Positions 1 to 7,672 are shown, numbered from the stretch's first letter. The stretch: DNA of 16,174 bases from a bacterium (GCA_027064085.1 JAMOQH010000049.1:1-16174), one strand, 5' to 3'. Notes: a model not told the origin generated them from the letters alone. Translations and numbers: made by a program.

Positions 1-1
1 C

Positions 2-376
2 TTAGGAGATAGAAAACTTGATGATGATACTCATAAACTATTAAGAGAAGAAAAATTTAAAGGAAAGGAGTGTTATGTAGTTGAAAGTAAGCCAAAAGAT
101 TCAGACTACATGTATTCCAAAACAATTACATGGATTGTAAAAGGAAAAGATTTTGGGCTTAAAAAAGAATTTTACGACGAAGATGGTGAACATCTAAAAA
201 CATTATTTGTTGAAAGTTATAAAAATATTGATGGTTATTTAATCATAACAAAATCTATCATGAAAAACATACAAAAGAAACATAAAACTATTATGGAATT
301 ATCAAAAGTAAAGGTTGATAAAAATATTTCAGCTAAAAAATTCACAGAAAGAATGATGAAAAGGGGTATAAAATGA
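2..376 (+). CDS. Outer membrane lipoprotein-sorting protein (LolA-like family), 5'-partial
   Basis: The reading frame is open from the window edge, so only the C-terminal 124 residues are visible and the first Met (110) is internal. The visible part has the pattern of the LolA-like 'outer membrane lipoprotein-sorting protein' family: a YVVESKPKD strand, then WIVKGKDFGLKKEFYDEDGE, then 'LKTLFVESYKNIDGYLI' and a 'MELSKVKVDKNISAKKFTERMM' tail. Family members are periplasmic half-barrel proteins that carry lipid or lipoprotein, often encoded beside RND/MMPL-type exporters. The stop codon overlaps the start of the next gene (ATGA at 373-376), indicating translational coupling to the porin-like gene. 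The exporter partner, if present, would lie upstream of the window. Family assignment is from recognised motifs; the cargo is unknown. Confidence 0.82.
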   Translation, partial: LGDRKLDDDTHKLLREEKFKGKECYVVESKPKDSDYMYSKTITWIVKGKDFGLKKEFYDEDGEHLKTLFVESYKNIDGYLIITKSIMKNIQKKHKTIMELSKVKVDKNISAKKFTERMMKRGIK

Positions 377-1617
377 TAAAACCAATAATAATTTTATTAT
401 TATTCTCTTCATTTTTATTTGCTGAAACCAACATTGATTTAAACGGTTACATCAGAAATGAAACAGGTGTATTACTGAATACAAACAAGGATTCAGAATT
501 TGGCTTAATGAAAAACACATTAAATCTTGATTTATCATACAGAAACGATGACGATACAATAGGAGCCAAAGCAACACCATATATATACTACTATGGTGAT
601 AATAAATATACAATGGACTTAAAAGAAATCTATATTGATATATTTTTAGATACCATGGATATCAGAATAGGTAAACAACAAATCATCTGGGGAAAAGCAG
701 ATGGAGTATTTATTACCGATGTAGTATCCCCAAAGGATTTAAGTGAATTTTTAACTCGTGATTTTGATGAAATAAGAATAGGAGTAAATTCAATTAAATT
801 AGATTATTATATTGGAGAAGCTACTTTTGAAATGGTAGTAATACCTGTATTTCAAGCAACCAAAATACCATCAAAAGATAGTATGTGGGCAACCAAAATG
901 CCAATACCTTCTAATGCAACACTTAACATGAGTAAAAAAGATATCACTCCATCCATAACAAATAGTGAAGTATTTTTTAAATATTCAATGCTTTCATCTT
1001 TTATGGATTTTGAACTTATGGCTGGATATACATGGGATGATGACCCTACCCTTCACATGACACAAAAAATAGTAAATGGTATGCCTCAAATTACAATTAC
1101 TCCTGAGCATCATAGACTTGCTTTGATGGGTGGTAGTTTTAGTAAGGATATAATGGGCCTCTTCGTTCTTCGTTCTGAAGTTGCTTTTTATTATCAAAAA
1201 TATTTTTTACTAAATAAGCCTGACAGTGTTACACATGAAAACACAGACCAAAGGGATTATATTCACTATCTAGTAGGAATAGATGCTACTCCATTTTGGG
1301 ATATTACAATGAGTGTTCAGTTTATACAAAGAGTAATTTTAAACTATGATGATAATATTAAATCAGATGAATTTGATAACACTATGACATTTCTTATGAG
1401 AAAAACTTTCTTAAGAGAAACTCTTATTTTGGAATTATTTGCATATTACGGTATCAATACAGAAGATGCACTTATTAAACCAAAAATGACCTATGACTTC
1501 ACTGATGAATTAAAACTAAGCTTAGGAGCTTATATCTTTGTTGGAGATAAAGACGGTATATTTGGTCAGTATAAAAATAATAATATGCTTTACATAAAAG
1601 CTAAGTTAAATTTCTAA
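373..1617 (+). CDS. Porin-like outer membrane beta-barrel protein (DUF1302-like)
   Basis: 414 residues. Residues 1-17 form a signal peptide (hydrophobic stretch ending LFA, then ETN). The rest alternates short polar turns with amphipathic strands, and the protein ends in AKLNF; the terminal Phe is the usual outer-membrane barrel insertion signal. Residues 98-124 (RIGKQQIIWGKADG, then SPKDL) match the 'GRQ.I.WG..D......P.DL' element typical of DUF1302-type outer-membrane proteins that co-occur with LolA-like proteins and RND exporters. A purine-rich aaggggt precedes the start, which lies in the 4-bp overlap with the upstream gene. The inferred role is the outer-membrane component of a lipid or hydrophobic-compound export system. 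The substrate cannot be read from the sequence. DUF1302 versus another porin-like family is not certain. Confidence 0.78.
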   Translation: MIKPIIILLLFSSFLFAETNIDLNGYIRNETGVLLNTNKDSEFGLMKNTLNLDLSYRNDDDTIGAKATPYIYYYGDNKYTMDLKEIYIDIFLDTMDIRIGKQQIIWGKADGVFITDVVSPKDLSEFLTRDFDEIRIGVNSIKLDYYIGEATFEMVVIPVFQATKIPSKDSMWATKMPIPSNATLNMSKKDITPSITNSEVFFKYSMLSSFMDFELMAGYTWDDDPTLHMTQKIVNGMPQITITPEHHRLALMGGSFSKDIMGLFVLRSEVAFYYQKYFLLNKPDSVTHENTDQRDYIHYLVGIDATPFWDITMSVQFIQRVILNYDDNIKSDEFDNTMTFLMRKTFLRETLILELFAYYGINTEDALIKPKMTYDFTDELKLSLGAYIFVGDKDGIFGQYKNNNMLYIKAKLNF

Positions 1618-1657
1618 AACTTATTTTCAAAGGGAGATTACTATCTTGGAGAAAAAA

Positions 1658-2260
1658 ATGAAAATAAAAATATTACTAATTATTCTAATTCTACTTTCAA
1701 GTATAAGTATTTTATTTGCAACAAATGGGAAACCTGTCAAAAAATCTAAAAATTATCAAGTATTTGTTTCAAAAGATAAAGATTCAAGCTTACAAAAATT
1801 AAAAATAATAGCAAAAATGAAAGGAACAATTGAAAAAGCTAAAAAAATTATTTTAGGAGTGGATAATTATTCTAACTTTATGCCCAGAATAAAAAAATCT
1901 ATTATTTTTGATAAAAAAGATAAATGTATTCTTACTTATACACAAATGAATGCACCTATTATCAGTGACAGAGACTATGTATTAAAGCTTTGTGTTACTC
2001 ATGAAAATAATAAGAGCCTTAGAATTGCGTGGAATACTATTGAAAACAAAAAGTATCCAGTTAATAAAAACTATGTTAGGATAACTAAAAATCATGGTTT
2101 TTGGATAATTAAAAAAATTGATAATGAAAATATTAAATTAATTTATAGTTTTGTGATAGACCCAAAAACTTCTGCTCCTGATTTTATGATTAATACTGCT
2201 AACAAAAAAACAATTGTAAAAATCATTAAAGCAGTAGAAAAAGAAATTAACAAATTATAG
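1658..2260 (+). CDS. Periplasmic START-domain (StAR-related lipid transfer-like) protein
   Basis: 200 residues from the ATG at 1658, which has GGAG at 1648-1651 six bases upstream. An in-frame TTG at 1646, with GGAG at 1633-1636, would add four residues and is the alternative start. Residues 1-21 are a signal peptide (long Leu/Ile core ending LFA). Residues from about 45 to 195 follow the START/polyketide-cyclase fold: 'VDNYSNFMPRIKKS' (68-81), 'ISDRDYVLKL' (102-111), 'YVRITKNHGFWII' (139-151), 'LIYSFVIDPKTSAPDFMIN' (161-179) and a long C-terminal helix. START domains bind lipids or other hydrophobic ligands in a deep pocket. It lies 28 bp after the porin-like gene with no obvious terminator between, so it is probably in the same operon. 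The context suggests a periplasmic lipid-handling role; the ligand is unknown. Confidence 0.8.
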   Translation: MKIKILLIILILLSSISILFATNGKPVKKSKNYQVFVSKDKDSSLQKLKIIAKMKGTIEKAKKIILGVDNYSNFMPRIKKSIIFDKKDKCILTYTQMNAPIISDRDYVLKLCVTHENNKSLRIAWNTIENKKYPVNKNYVRITKNHGFWIIKKIDNENIKLIYSFVIDPKTSAPDFMINTANKKTIVKIIKAVEKEINKL

Positions 2261-2289
2261 AAAGTAAATAAAATATGAGCTAGATATCA

Positions 2290-3408
2290 TCAATAAGCCT
2301 TAATAATTTTAACATTTGTAAAATACTTATGAATAATGCTTTTATAGCTTTTACCTGCTTTAGCCATTCCATAAGCTCCCCATTGGCACATACCTACTCC
2401 ATGACCAGAACCATGACCTTCTATAATTAAATACTTTCCTTTAAGTTTTATTTTGAAATTTGTACTAAATATTTTATTATATCCTAACAATTGCCTTAAG
2501 TTTTCACCAGAAATAGTAACTGTTTTTTTAGAAATAAGAGAGAGCCTTAAAACTCTATTAGATTTTGATCTCTTTTTTATTTTTATTTTATCTAACTCCC
2601 CTTTTATCCAATTTTTAGATTTTAATTTTGCAAAAAATTTATTTAGTTTTATTTTATAAACCCAATTACTTCTTGGTTTATCTTTGACATATTTACTATC
2701 ATTAACAGCTCTCAAATACGGTACATATGCTCCAGAAAAATAAGAGCCATCTTCTGTTTTACCCCCAGAATGAGCAAAAAAGAATGCTTCAATCAACCTA
2801 TGATTATACACAATAACTTCACCGTAGGTTTCTTTTACTGCATCTATAGAAACTCTATCAATATGAGTAATACCTTTATATACTTGGTCTAGTACAGTTG
2901 TATTTAAATCATAAGGTTTTCCCCTATTTTTAATTTTTTTCCTAAAAGCGTAAGTTCTAGATACAACAGCTTGAGCTTTAATAGACTCTATAGGCCACTT
3001 AGATGAAATCTCTGAGTTTATTATCCCTGCTAGATATGCCTCTAAAGGTAAAACATTAATTGCATATAAATTATTCTTATATAAAATAATTGCCAACTTA
3101 AAACTAAGATTTTTCCCATTTATTTTAAAACCTTTTTTAGATTCTACAATAATCGAAGTCGTTGGATAGAATGTATTTAAAACTCTTAAACCATATTCAT
3201 CATTTTTTTTTTCAATTTTTACAATTATTCTTTTTTTACCTTTTATAGAAAATAATCTATCACCAACCATATCATCAGAAACAGAAAAATTTGATGTAAT
3301 AAATGATATTTGTTTTCCTTTTTTAATTAAAATAGAAACTTTTTCAGATTCATAAGAAAATAAAGTAAAATTAAATGATATAAATATAGTTATTAATAGT
3401 AACTTAAT
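2290..3408 (-). CDS. SpoIID/LytB-domain protein (putative peptidoglycan lytic transglycosylase), ATT start proposed
   Basis: From the proposed ATT start at 3408-3406 the protein is 372 residues. Residues 1-18 read as a signal peptide (KLLLITIFISFNFTLFSY). The SpoIID/LytB domain follows: 'LPLEAYLAGIINSEISSKWP' (about 120-139), with the conserved Glu at about 133, then 'IKAQAVVSRTYA', and the C-terminal signature 'GHGSGHGVGMCQWGAYGMA' (331-349). The family cleaves glycan strands of peptidoglycan; relatives occur widely outside spore formers, so sporulation is not implied. The first in-frame ATG (3270) lacks a Shine-Dalgarno and would remove the signal peptide. AGGAG at 3418-3414 sits five bases before ATT and overlaps the secA stop codon, so this gene is coupled to secA. 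Domain call is secure; the ATT start is inferred. Confidence 0.88.
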   Translation of the reverse strand: MKLLLITIFISFNFTLFSYESEKVSILIKKGKQISFITSNFSVSDDMVGDRLFSIKGKKRIIVKIEKKNDEYGLRVLNTFYPTTSIIVESKKGFKINGKNLSFKLAIILYKNNLYAINVLPLEAYLAGIINSEISSKWPIESIKAQAVVSRTYAFRKKIKNRGKPYDLNTTVLDQVYKGITHIDRVSIDAVKETYGEVIVYNHRLIEAFFFAHSGGKTEDGSYFSGAYVPYLRAVNDSKYVKDKPRSNWVYKIKLNKFFAKLKSKNWIKGELDKIKIKKRSKSNRVLRLSLISKKTVTISGENLRQLLGYNKIFSTNFKIKLKGKYLIIEGHGSGHGVGMCQWGAYGMAKAGKSYKSIIHKYFTNVKIIKAY

Positions 3409-3413
3409 AAATT

Positions 3414-3418
3414 CTCCT
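3414..3418 (-). promoter_or_regulatory. Ribosome binding site of the SpoIID gene, overlapping the secA stop
   Basis: AGGAG on the minus strand, five bases before ATT (3408-3406). It shares bases with the secA stop codon TAG (3419-3417). It is the only good Shine-Dalgarno upstream of this reading frame and is the main argument for the ATT start. Confidence 0.6.
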
Positions 3419-6400
3419 ATTTTTTACCTTTTTTAGCTTTTTTTCCTTTTTTAGATAACTTTTTTTTCTCGTATTTAGATTTAGGCTTAAATTTTCTTAC
3501 TTCTTTTTTCTTTGATTTTGAATCATCTTCAACTTCATCATCATAACCATCAGAAAGTTGCATTCTATTCATAAGTGCGTTATATTCGGCTTTTTCTTCT
3601 GTAAAATCAAAACCTTTTAAACCACCTAAGTTAGCATTCATGCTATGTAACATTGCCATTTTTTCTAATTCAGGGTCAGCTGCCAGTTCCTCAAGATTCA
3701 TTTCTAATCCCATGTTCATTTCATCTGCTGTTTCATATTCAACATCAAAATCATCATCATCTAATTGAGTATGAACAAGTTTTTTAATAAATCCAACTTT
3801 TATGTCATAAAGCATTTTAACAAATAATGCATATCCTTCTTTTTTATATTCAATTTTAGGATCTTTTTGTCCATATCCTCTTAAGCCAATACTTTCTCTT
3901 AATAAATCCATAGTTAAAAGATGATCTTTCCATTTGCCATCAAGTGTTTGTAAATAGTAATATCTCTCTATCTTTCTAAGATTAACAGAACCAATTTCAT
4001 CCTCTTTTTCTTTATAAAGTTTTTCTGCACTAAAATATATCATATCCTCAAGTTTTTCTCTATCTTGGATTTCTTTAAAATCCATTTCTATACCAAATAG
4101 ATCTTTTACTTTATCAGAAAGATACTTCCTATCCCATTCATCAGGTCTTGCCATATTAATGCCAATAGCCTTATCAATAATATTCATAGTAATTTCTTCA
4201 AGAATATCAAAAACTCTTTCTTTTAAGTTTAATCCATCAAGTAGATTTCTTCTTAGAGTATAAATTGTTTTTCTTTGAAGATTCATAACGTCATCATATT
4301 CAATAACATTTTTTCTAACATCAAAATGCATAGCTTCAACTTTTTTCTGTGCATTTGCAATTGATTTGGAAATCATTTTGTGTGTAATTGGTTGTCCTTC
4401 TTGATACCCAAGTTTTCCCATCATTCCACCAATTTTTTCACCACCAAACCTTTTCATTAAATCATCTTCTAAAGAAATAAAGAATCTACTTGCCCCTGGG
4501 TCACCTTGCCTACCACTACGGCCTCTTAACTGGTTATCAATTCTTCTACTTTCGTGTCTTTCTGTTCCAAGGATATATAGTCCACCCGCTTTTAATACCT
4601 TTTCCTTTTCTAAAACACATTGGTTTTCATATTTTTCAAATAACTCTTTATATTTTAATTCATATTCTTCATGCTCTTCATCTATATCAAGCTCAATAAG
4701 CTTATTTTCGGTTAATGATTCGGGGTTACCACCAAGTTTAATGTCAGTACCACGACCAGCCATATTTGTTGCAACAGTAACAGCCCCCAAACGACCAGCC
4801 TGAGAAACAATAAATGCTTCTTTTTTATGGTTTTTAGCATTTAAAACATTATGTTTTACACCAGCTTCCGTTAATGCTTCACTTATTTCTTCAGAGCTTT
4901 CAATAGAAATAGTACCAACAAGTATTGGTTGATTACCTGAATGAACCCTCTTGATTTCTTCAACAACGGCATCCATTTTCTCATCAATAGACCTATATAC
5001 TAAATCTTCCATATCTTTTCTAGCAATAGGTTTATTTGTAGGTATAACAATAACATCAAGTTTATAAATTTTTGCAAATTCTGCGGCTTCTGTATCTGCG
5101 GTACCCGTCATACCACTAAGCTTTTCATACATTCTAAAATAATTCTGAAATGTAATAGTTGCAAGTGTTTGATTTTCATTAGCTACTTCAGGTGGAACTC
5201 TGTCTTCTTCAGGAATATCTTCTCCTTTCCCTAAAAGTCTTTGAACTCTTAACGGTGTATTGATAGCTTCTTTAGCCTCAACCGCTTGATGCAAACCATC
5301 ACTCCAGCTTCTTCCATCCATCAATCGTCCAGTAAATTCATCTACAATAACAACTTTACCACCTTGAACTACATAATCAACACCTTCTTTAAAAATAAAA
5401 TGTGCTTTTAACGATTGCTCAACATGATGCATGTATTCAATATTTTCAGGAGCATATAGATTTGTTATACCCAATTCTTTTTCACATTTTTCAACACCTG
5501 CCTCTGTTAATAGAGATAATTTATCTTTAATATCTATGGTAAAATGTAAATCTTCCTTTAATTTTCTTACTACCTTATCTACAATAGCATATTTTTCAAC
5601 ATTACTTTCTTTAGGACCAGAAATAATCAATGGAGTTCTAGCTTCATCAATTAAAATACTATCTACCTCATCAACAATACAATAATGTAAATCTCTTTGA
5701 ACATAATCTTCGATATCATATTTCATATTATCACGAAGATAATCAAAACCAAATTCATTATTTGTACCATAAGTTATATCACTACCATATTCTAACTTTC
5801 TTTCATCATCATCAAGCCCATGAACAATAACTCCAACAGATAACCCTAAAAAATTATAAACTAATCCCATCCATTCAGCATCTCTTTTTGCTAGATAATC
5901 ATTAACTGTAACTAAATGAGCACCTTTACCTATGGGTAGAAGGCTACTATCCTCTTCCCAATAATCAGGATCAGGACCAAATTTCTCATAAGCTTCTGAT
6001 TTAGGAACATAAGTCCATGTTTCTTTATCTTCCGGGTCTTCTTTTAATATAAAAAACTCTTCATAAATCCAATTATCAGGATCATGTCCATAAGTTTTTT
6101 TGGCTGCCTCCACCCATTTACTATAAAGAGCCAATCCATTTAAATAAACAGGTAAAGTTGCTACCAAAGTTTTACCCTCACCTGTTTTCATTTCTGCAAT
6201 TTTACCTTGATGTAATACAATTCCACCAATCATCTGAACATCATAGAGTCTCATTTTGACTGTTCTTTTCGCAGCTTCTCTAACAACAGCAAATGCAGGA
6301 ACAATTAAATCATCTAGTTTTTTACCTTTAGCAATTTGCTTTCTAAAAATAACTGTTTGATTTTTTAATTCTTCATCGGACATTGCTTCATATTTACTTT

Positions 6401-6488
6401 CAAGACTATTAATTGCTTCAACAATAGGCTTTATTTTTTTTATTTCTCTCTCATTTTTACTACCAATTAATTTTTTAATAATTCCCAT
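3417..6488 (-). CDS. secA: Preprotein translocase ATPase SecA
   Basis: 1023 residues. SecA is the motor that drives unfolded preproteins through SecYEG. Visible elements in order: N-terminal helix, Walker A 'MKTGEGKT' (100-107), 'VTVNDYLAKRDAEWMG' (193-208), DEVD Walker B (273-276), 'DEARTPLIISGP', the preprotein cross-linking region, 'DEFTGRLMDGRSWSDGLHQAVEAKE', 'LSGMTGTADTEAAEF', 'TNMAGRGTDIKLGG', 'LRGRSGRQGDPGASRF', and the helical wing/scaffold with 'IEYDDVMNLQRKTIY'. About 65 extra residues (121-186) sit between Walker A and 'GKGAHLVTVNDYL' and carry two similar motifs, YGHDPDNW and FGPDPDYW. The C terminus is a long Lys-rich tail and lacks the Cys/His zinc-binding motif that binds SecB in many SecAs. 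AAGGA precedes the ATG. It lies 15 bp after the thioredoxin gene, in one operon. Confidence 0.98.
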   Translation of the reverse strand: MGIIKKLIGSKNEREIKKIKPIVEAINSLESKYEAMSDEELKNQTVIFRKQIAKGKKLDDLIVPAFAVVREAAKRTVKMRLYDVQMIGGIVLHQGKIAEMKTGEGKTLVATLPVYLNGLALYSKWVEAAKKTYGHDPDNWIYEEFFILKEDPEDKETWTYVPKSEAYEKFGPDPDYWEEDSSLLPIGKGAHLVTVNDYLAKRDAEWMGLVYNFLGLSVGVIVHGLDDDERKLEYGSDITYGTNNEFGFDYLRDNMKYDIEDYVQRDLHYCIVDEVDSILIDEARTPLIISGPKESNVEKYAIVDKVVRKLKEDLHFTIDIKDKLSLLTEAGVEKCEKELGITNLYAPENIEYMHHVEQSLKAHFIFKEGVDYVVQGGKVVIVDEFTGRLMDGRSWSDGLHQAVEAKEAINTPLRVQRLLGKGEDIPEEDRVPPEVANENQTLATITFQNYFRMYEKLSGMTGTADTEAAEFAKIYKLDVIVIPTNKPIARKDMEDLVYRSIDEKMDAVVEEIKRVHSGNQPILVGTISIESSEEISEALTEAGVKHNVLNAKNHKKEAFIVSQAGRLGAVTVATNMAGRGTDIKLGGNPESLTENKLIELDIDEEHEEYELKYKELFEKYENQCVLEKEKVLKAGGLYILGTERHESRRIDNQLRGRSGRQGDPGASRFFISLEDDLMKRFGGEKIGGMMGKLGYQEGQPITHKMISKSIANAQKKVEAMHFDVRKNVIEYDDVMNLQRKTIYTLRRNLLDGLNLKERVFDILEEITMNIIDKAIGINMARPDEWDRKYLSDKVKDLFGIEMDFKEIQDREKLEDMIYFSAEKLYKEKEDEIGSVNLRKIERYYYLQTLDGKWKDHLLTMDLLRESIGLRGYGQKDPKIEYKKEGYALFVKMLYDIKVGFIKKLVHTQLDDDDFDVEYETADEMNMGLEMNLEELAADPELEKMAMLHSMNANLGGLKGFDFTEEKAEYNALMNRMQLSDGYDDEVEDDSKSKKKEVRKFKPKSKYEKKKLSKKGKKAKKGKK

Positions 6489-6503
6489 ATTTCCTTCTTA
6501 AAA

Positions 6504-6893
6504 TTATTTTAATAATTTATCTTCGATTACCTTTTTTACAGATTTTTTTGGCAAAGCCCCCACTGTTCTTGTTACCAATTTGCCATTCTTAAAATACAAT
6601 ATTGTTGGTATTGATTTAATGGAGTACTTCTGACTCATCTTTCTATTTTTTTCAGTATTTAATTTTGTTACATAAATTTTTCCATTATATTCAGCAGCAA
6701 GCTCTGCAATTGAAGGAGCTAGTTGTTTACATGGAACACACCAATCTGCCCAACAATCAACAAGAACTGGCATTTTAGCATCTTTTATAAATTTATTCAT
6801 AGTTTCATCTTTTAAGTTTTTTGGTTTTATTTTTGGTAAATCTTCTTTAGGTTTTTCAGCTTCTTTCTTAAAAATCTTATCAAATAAACCCAT
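6504..6893 (-). CDS. Thioredoxin-family protein (WCVPC)
   Basis: 129 residues from the ATG at 6893, chosen because GGAGG (6902-6898) stands four bases before it; an in-frame TTG at 6908 would place that Shine-Dalgarno inside the gene. Residues about 30-129 form a thioredoxin fold: 'MPVLVDCWADWCVPCKQLAP' (41-60) with redox pair Cys52/Cys55, and the cis-Pro loop 'SIPT' (Pro96), followed by 'LYFKNGKLV' and the C-terminal helix. It acts as a dithiol/disulfide reductant. Unlike canonical TrxA (WCGPC, about 108 residues), it has Val in the active site and a 30-residue Lys/Glu/Pro-rich N-terminal extension without a signal peptide, so it is probably cytoplasmic. An additional Cys47 lies in the strand before the active site. 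It is first in the operon with secA and the SpoIID gene. Confidence 0.92.
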   Translation of the reverse strand: MGLFDKIFKKEAEKPKEDLPKIKPKNLKDETMNKFIKDAKMPVLVDCWADWCVPCKQLAPSIAELAAEYNGKIYVTKLNTEKNRKMSQKYSIKSIPTILYFKNGKLVTRTVGALPKKSVKKVIEDKLLK

Positions 6894-6915
6894 ACACCCT
6901 CCATACAATAGATGT

Positions 6916-6943
6916 ATTATAATAATTATTCTTAAATTATCAA
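6916..6943 (-). promoter_or_regulatory. Sigma70-type promoter of the thioredoxin-secA-SpoIID operon
   Basis: On the minus strand TTGATA (6943-6938) is separated by 16 bp from a perfect TATAAT (6921-6916). Transcription would start near 6909, leaving a leader of about 16 bases that contains the GGAGG of the thioredoxin gene. This fits the start codon chosen at 6893. Confidence 0.75.
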
Positions 6944-6959
6944 GTATATATAGTCTATT

Positions 6960-7262
6960 TTAAGAAATTAAAATCCCTATATAGCCAATTTGAACCTTAT
7001 AAAGCCTATCATCAGCAAGAACTTCATTATCAAAAAGTTCATAATTATTTAAAATAAGTTCATCTTTAGAGATTATCTTTCCAACTAAACTAACACTATC
7101 ACTATCTTCATTATCTGCAACTTCCTCTAAAAATTTTATTGCTAAAATCAACTGATATTTTTTGCCATTAATTAAATCTAGTATCATTTCATTATTAATT
7201 GTTCCTTTTTGTGTATCTAGTACTTCTTGGTATAAAGACTCTCTTAAATATACTTTCTTCAT
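6960..7262 (-). CDS. Hypothetical protein, 100 residues
   Basis: I do not recognise this protein. The ATG at 7262 is preceded by GGAG with a six-base spacing; an upstream TTG (7283) would add seven residues ahead of the Shine-Dalgarno and is less likely. The sequence begins 'MKKVYLRESLYQEVLDTQKG', continues with a predicted helix (about 24-50, 'INNEMILDLINGKKYQLILAI'), an acidic linker (NEDSDS, 51-56), and strand-like segments to the end 'LYKVQIGYIGILIS'. There is no signal peptide, membrane helix or cysteine. Length, composition and ribosome binding site are those of a real gene. It sits upstream of the thioredoxin promoter and is therefore probably separately transcribed, downstream of a cluster of inverted repeats (7298-7333). 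Confidence 0.68.
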   Translation of the reverse strand: MKKVYLRESLYQEVLDTQKGTINNEMILDLINGKKYQLILAIKFLEEVADNEDSDSVSLVGKIISKDELILNNYELFDNEVLADDRLYKVQIGYIGILIS

Positions 7263-7297
7263 TTTACTCTCCAATAATTTCAATAATACTATTAAAA

Positions 7298-7333
7298 TTT
7301 ACTTAAAAAGTAAAGTAAAATTACATTTTACTT
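7298..7333. repeat. Two overlapping inverted repeats built from AAGTAAA half-sites
   Basis: TTTACTT-AAA-AAGTAAA (7298-7314) is followed, overlapping by two bases, by arms AAGTAAAAT (7313-7321) and ATTTTACTT (7325-7333) around a 3-base centre. Both are perfect. They lie 36-71 bases upstream of the 100-residue gene and about 55-90 bases past the end of tRNA-Gly. They may be operator sites near the promoter of the small gene (a TATTAT lies at 7288-7283), or a weak A+T-only hairpin ending the tRNA transcript. Confidence 0.5.
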
Positions 7334-7387
7334 ACTAAAACATTGATTTTATGAATTTAACTTAAACAGAATAATAATGAAATAAAA

Positions 7388-7460
7388 AGCGGGTGACGGG
7401 TCTCGAACCCGTGACCCTCAGCTTGGAAGGCTGATGCTCTACCAATTGAGCTACACCCGC
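7388..7460 (-). tRNA. tRNA-Gly (anticodon UCC)
   Basis: 73 bases on the minus strand. The acceptor stem is GCGGGTG paired with CACCCGC, with discriminator U at 7388 as usual for bacterial tRNA-Gly. The D-arm (GTAGCTCAATTGGTAGAGC), anticodon loop CTTCCAA with TCC at 7427-7425, and a T-arm with GTTCGAG are all present. The 3' CCA is not encoded (T-run follows), so it must be added after transcription. It is last of the four genes in the cluster. Confidence 0.97.
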
Positions 7461-7466
7461 AAAAAA

Positions 7467-7551
7467 TGGTGGTGGGGGAAGGATTTGAACCTTCGAAGGC
7501 TCTGCCGTCAGATTTACAGTCTGATCCCTTTGACCACTCGGGAACCCCACC
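7467..7551 (-). tRNA. tRNA-Tyr (anticodon GUA)
   Basis: 85 bases including an encoded CCA (7469-7467). The acceptor stem is GGTGGGG with CCCCACC and discriminator A. The anticodon loop is CTGTAAA, giving GUA, and the long variable arm expected of bacterial tRNA-Tyr is present. It is six bases from tRNA-Gly and is probably co-transcribed with it. Confidence 0.97.
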
Positions 7552-7567
7552 AAATTTTATGAAAATA

Positions 7568-7653
7568 CGGAGAGAGGGGGATTCGAACCCCCGGATGGTG
7601 TTGCCATCACACGATTAGCAATCGTGCGCCTTAAGCCACTCGGCCATCTCTCC
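7568..7653 (-). tRNA. tRNA-Ser (anticodon GCU)
   Basis: 86 bases. The acceptor stem is GGAGAGA with TCTCTCC and discriminator G. The anticodon loop TTGCTAA gives GCU, which reads AGC/AGU serine codons. A long variable arm (TGATGGCAACACCATC) is typical of serine tRNAs. The CCA is not encoded (TAT follows the discriminator). Confidence 0.97.
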
Positions 7654-7672
7654 ATTTGTTTATATTGAAAAG

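Noticed and set aside
2290-3408. Evidence for endospore formation from the SpoIID domain
   Set aside because: SpoIID/LytB proteins are widespread in non-spore-formers, and the neighbours here are Sec and thioredoxin genes.
4490-5685. Two plus-strand open frames within secA (4490-4699 and 5431-5685)
   Set aside because: They lie antisense to a full-length, motif-complete SecA and have no ribosome binding site or recognisable sequence.
7362-7553. Open frame on the minus strand over tRNA-Gly and tRNA-Tyr
   Set aside because: It is the translation of two tRNA genes (the familiar 'GVAQLVEHQPSKLRVTGSRPV' type artefact), not a protein.
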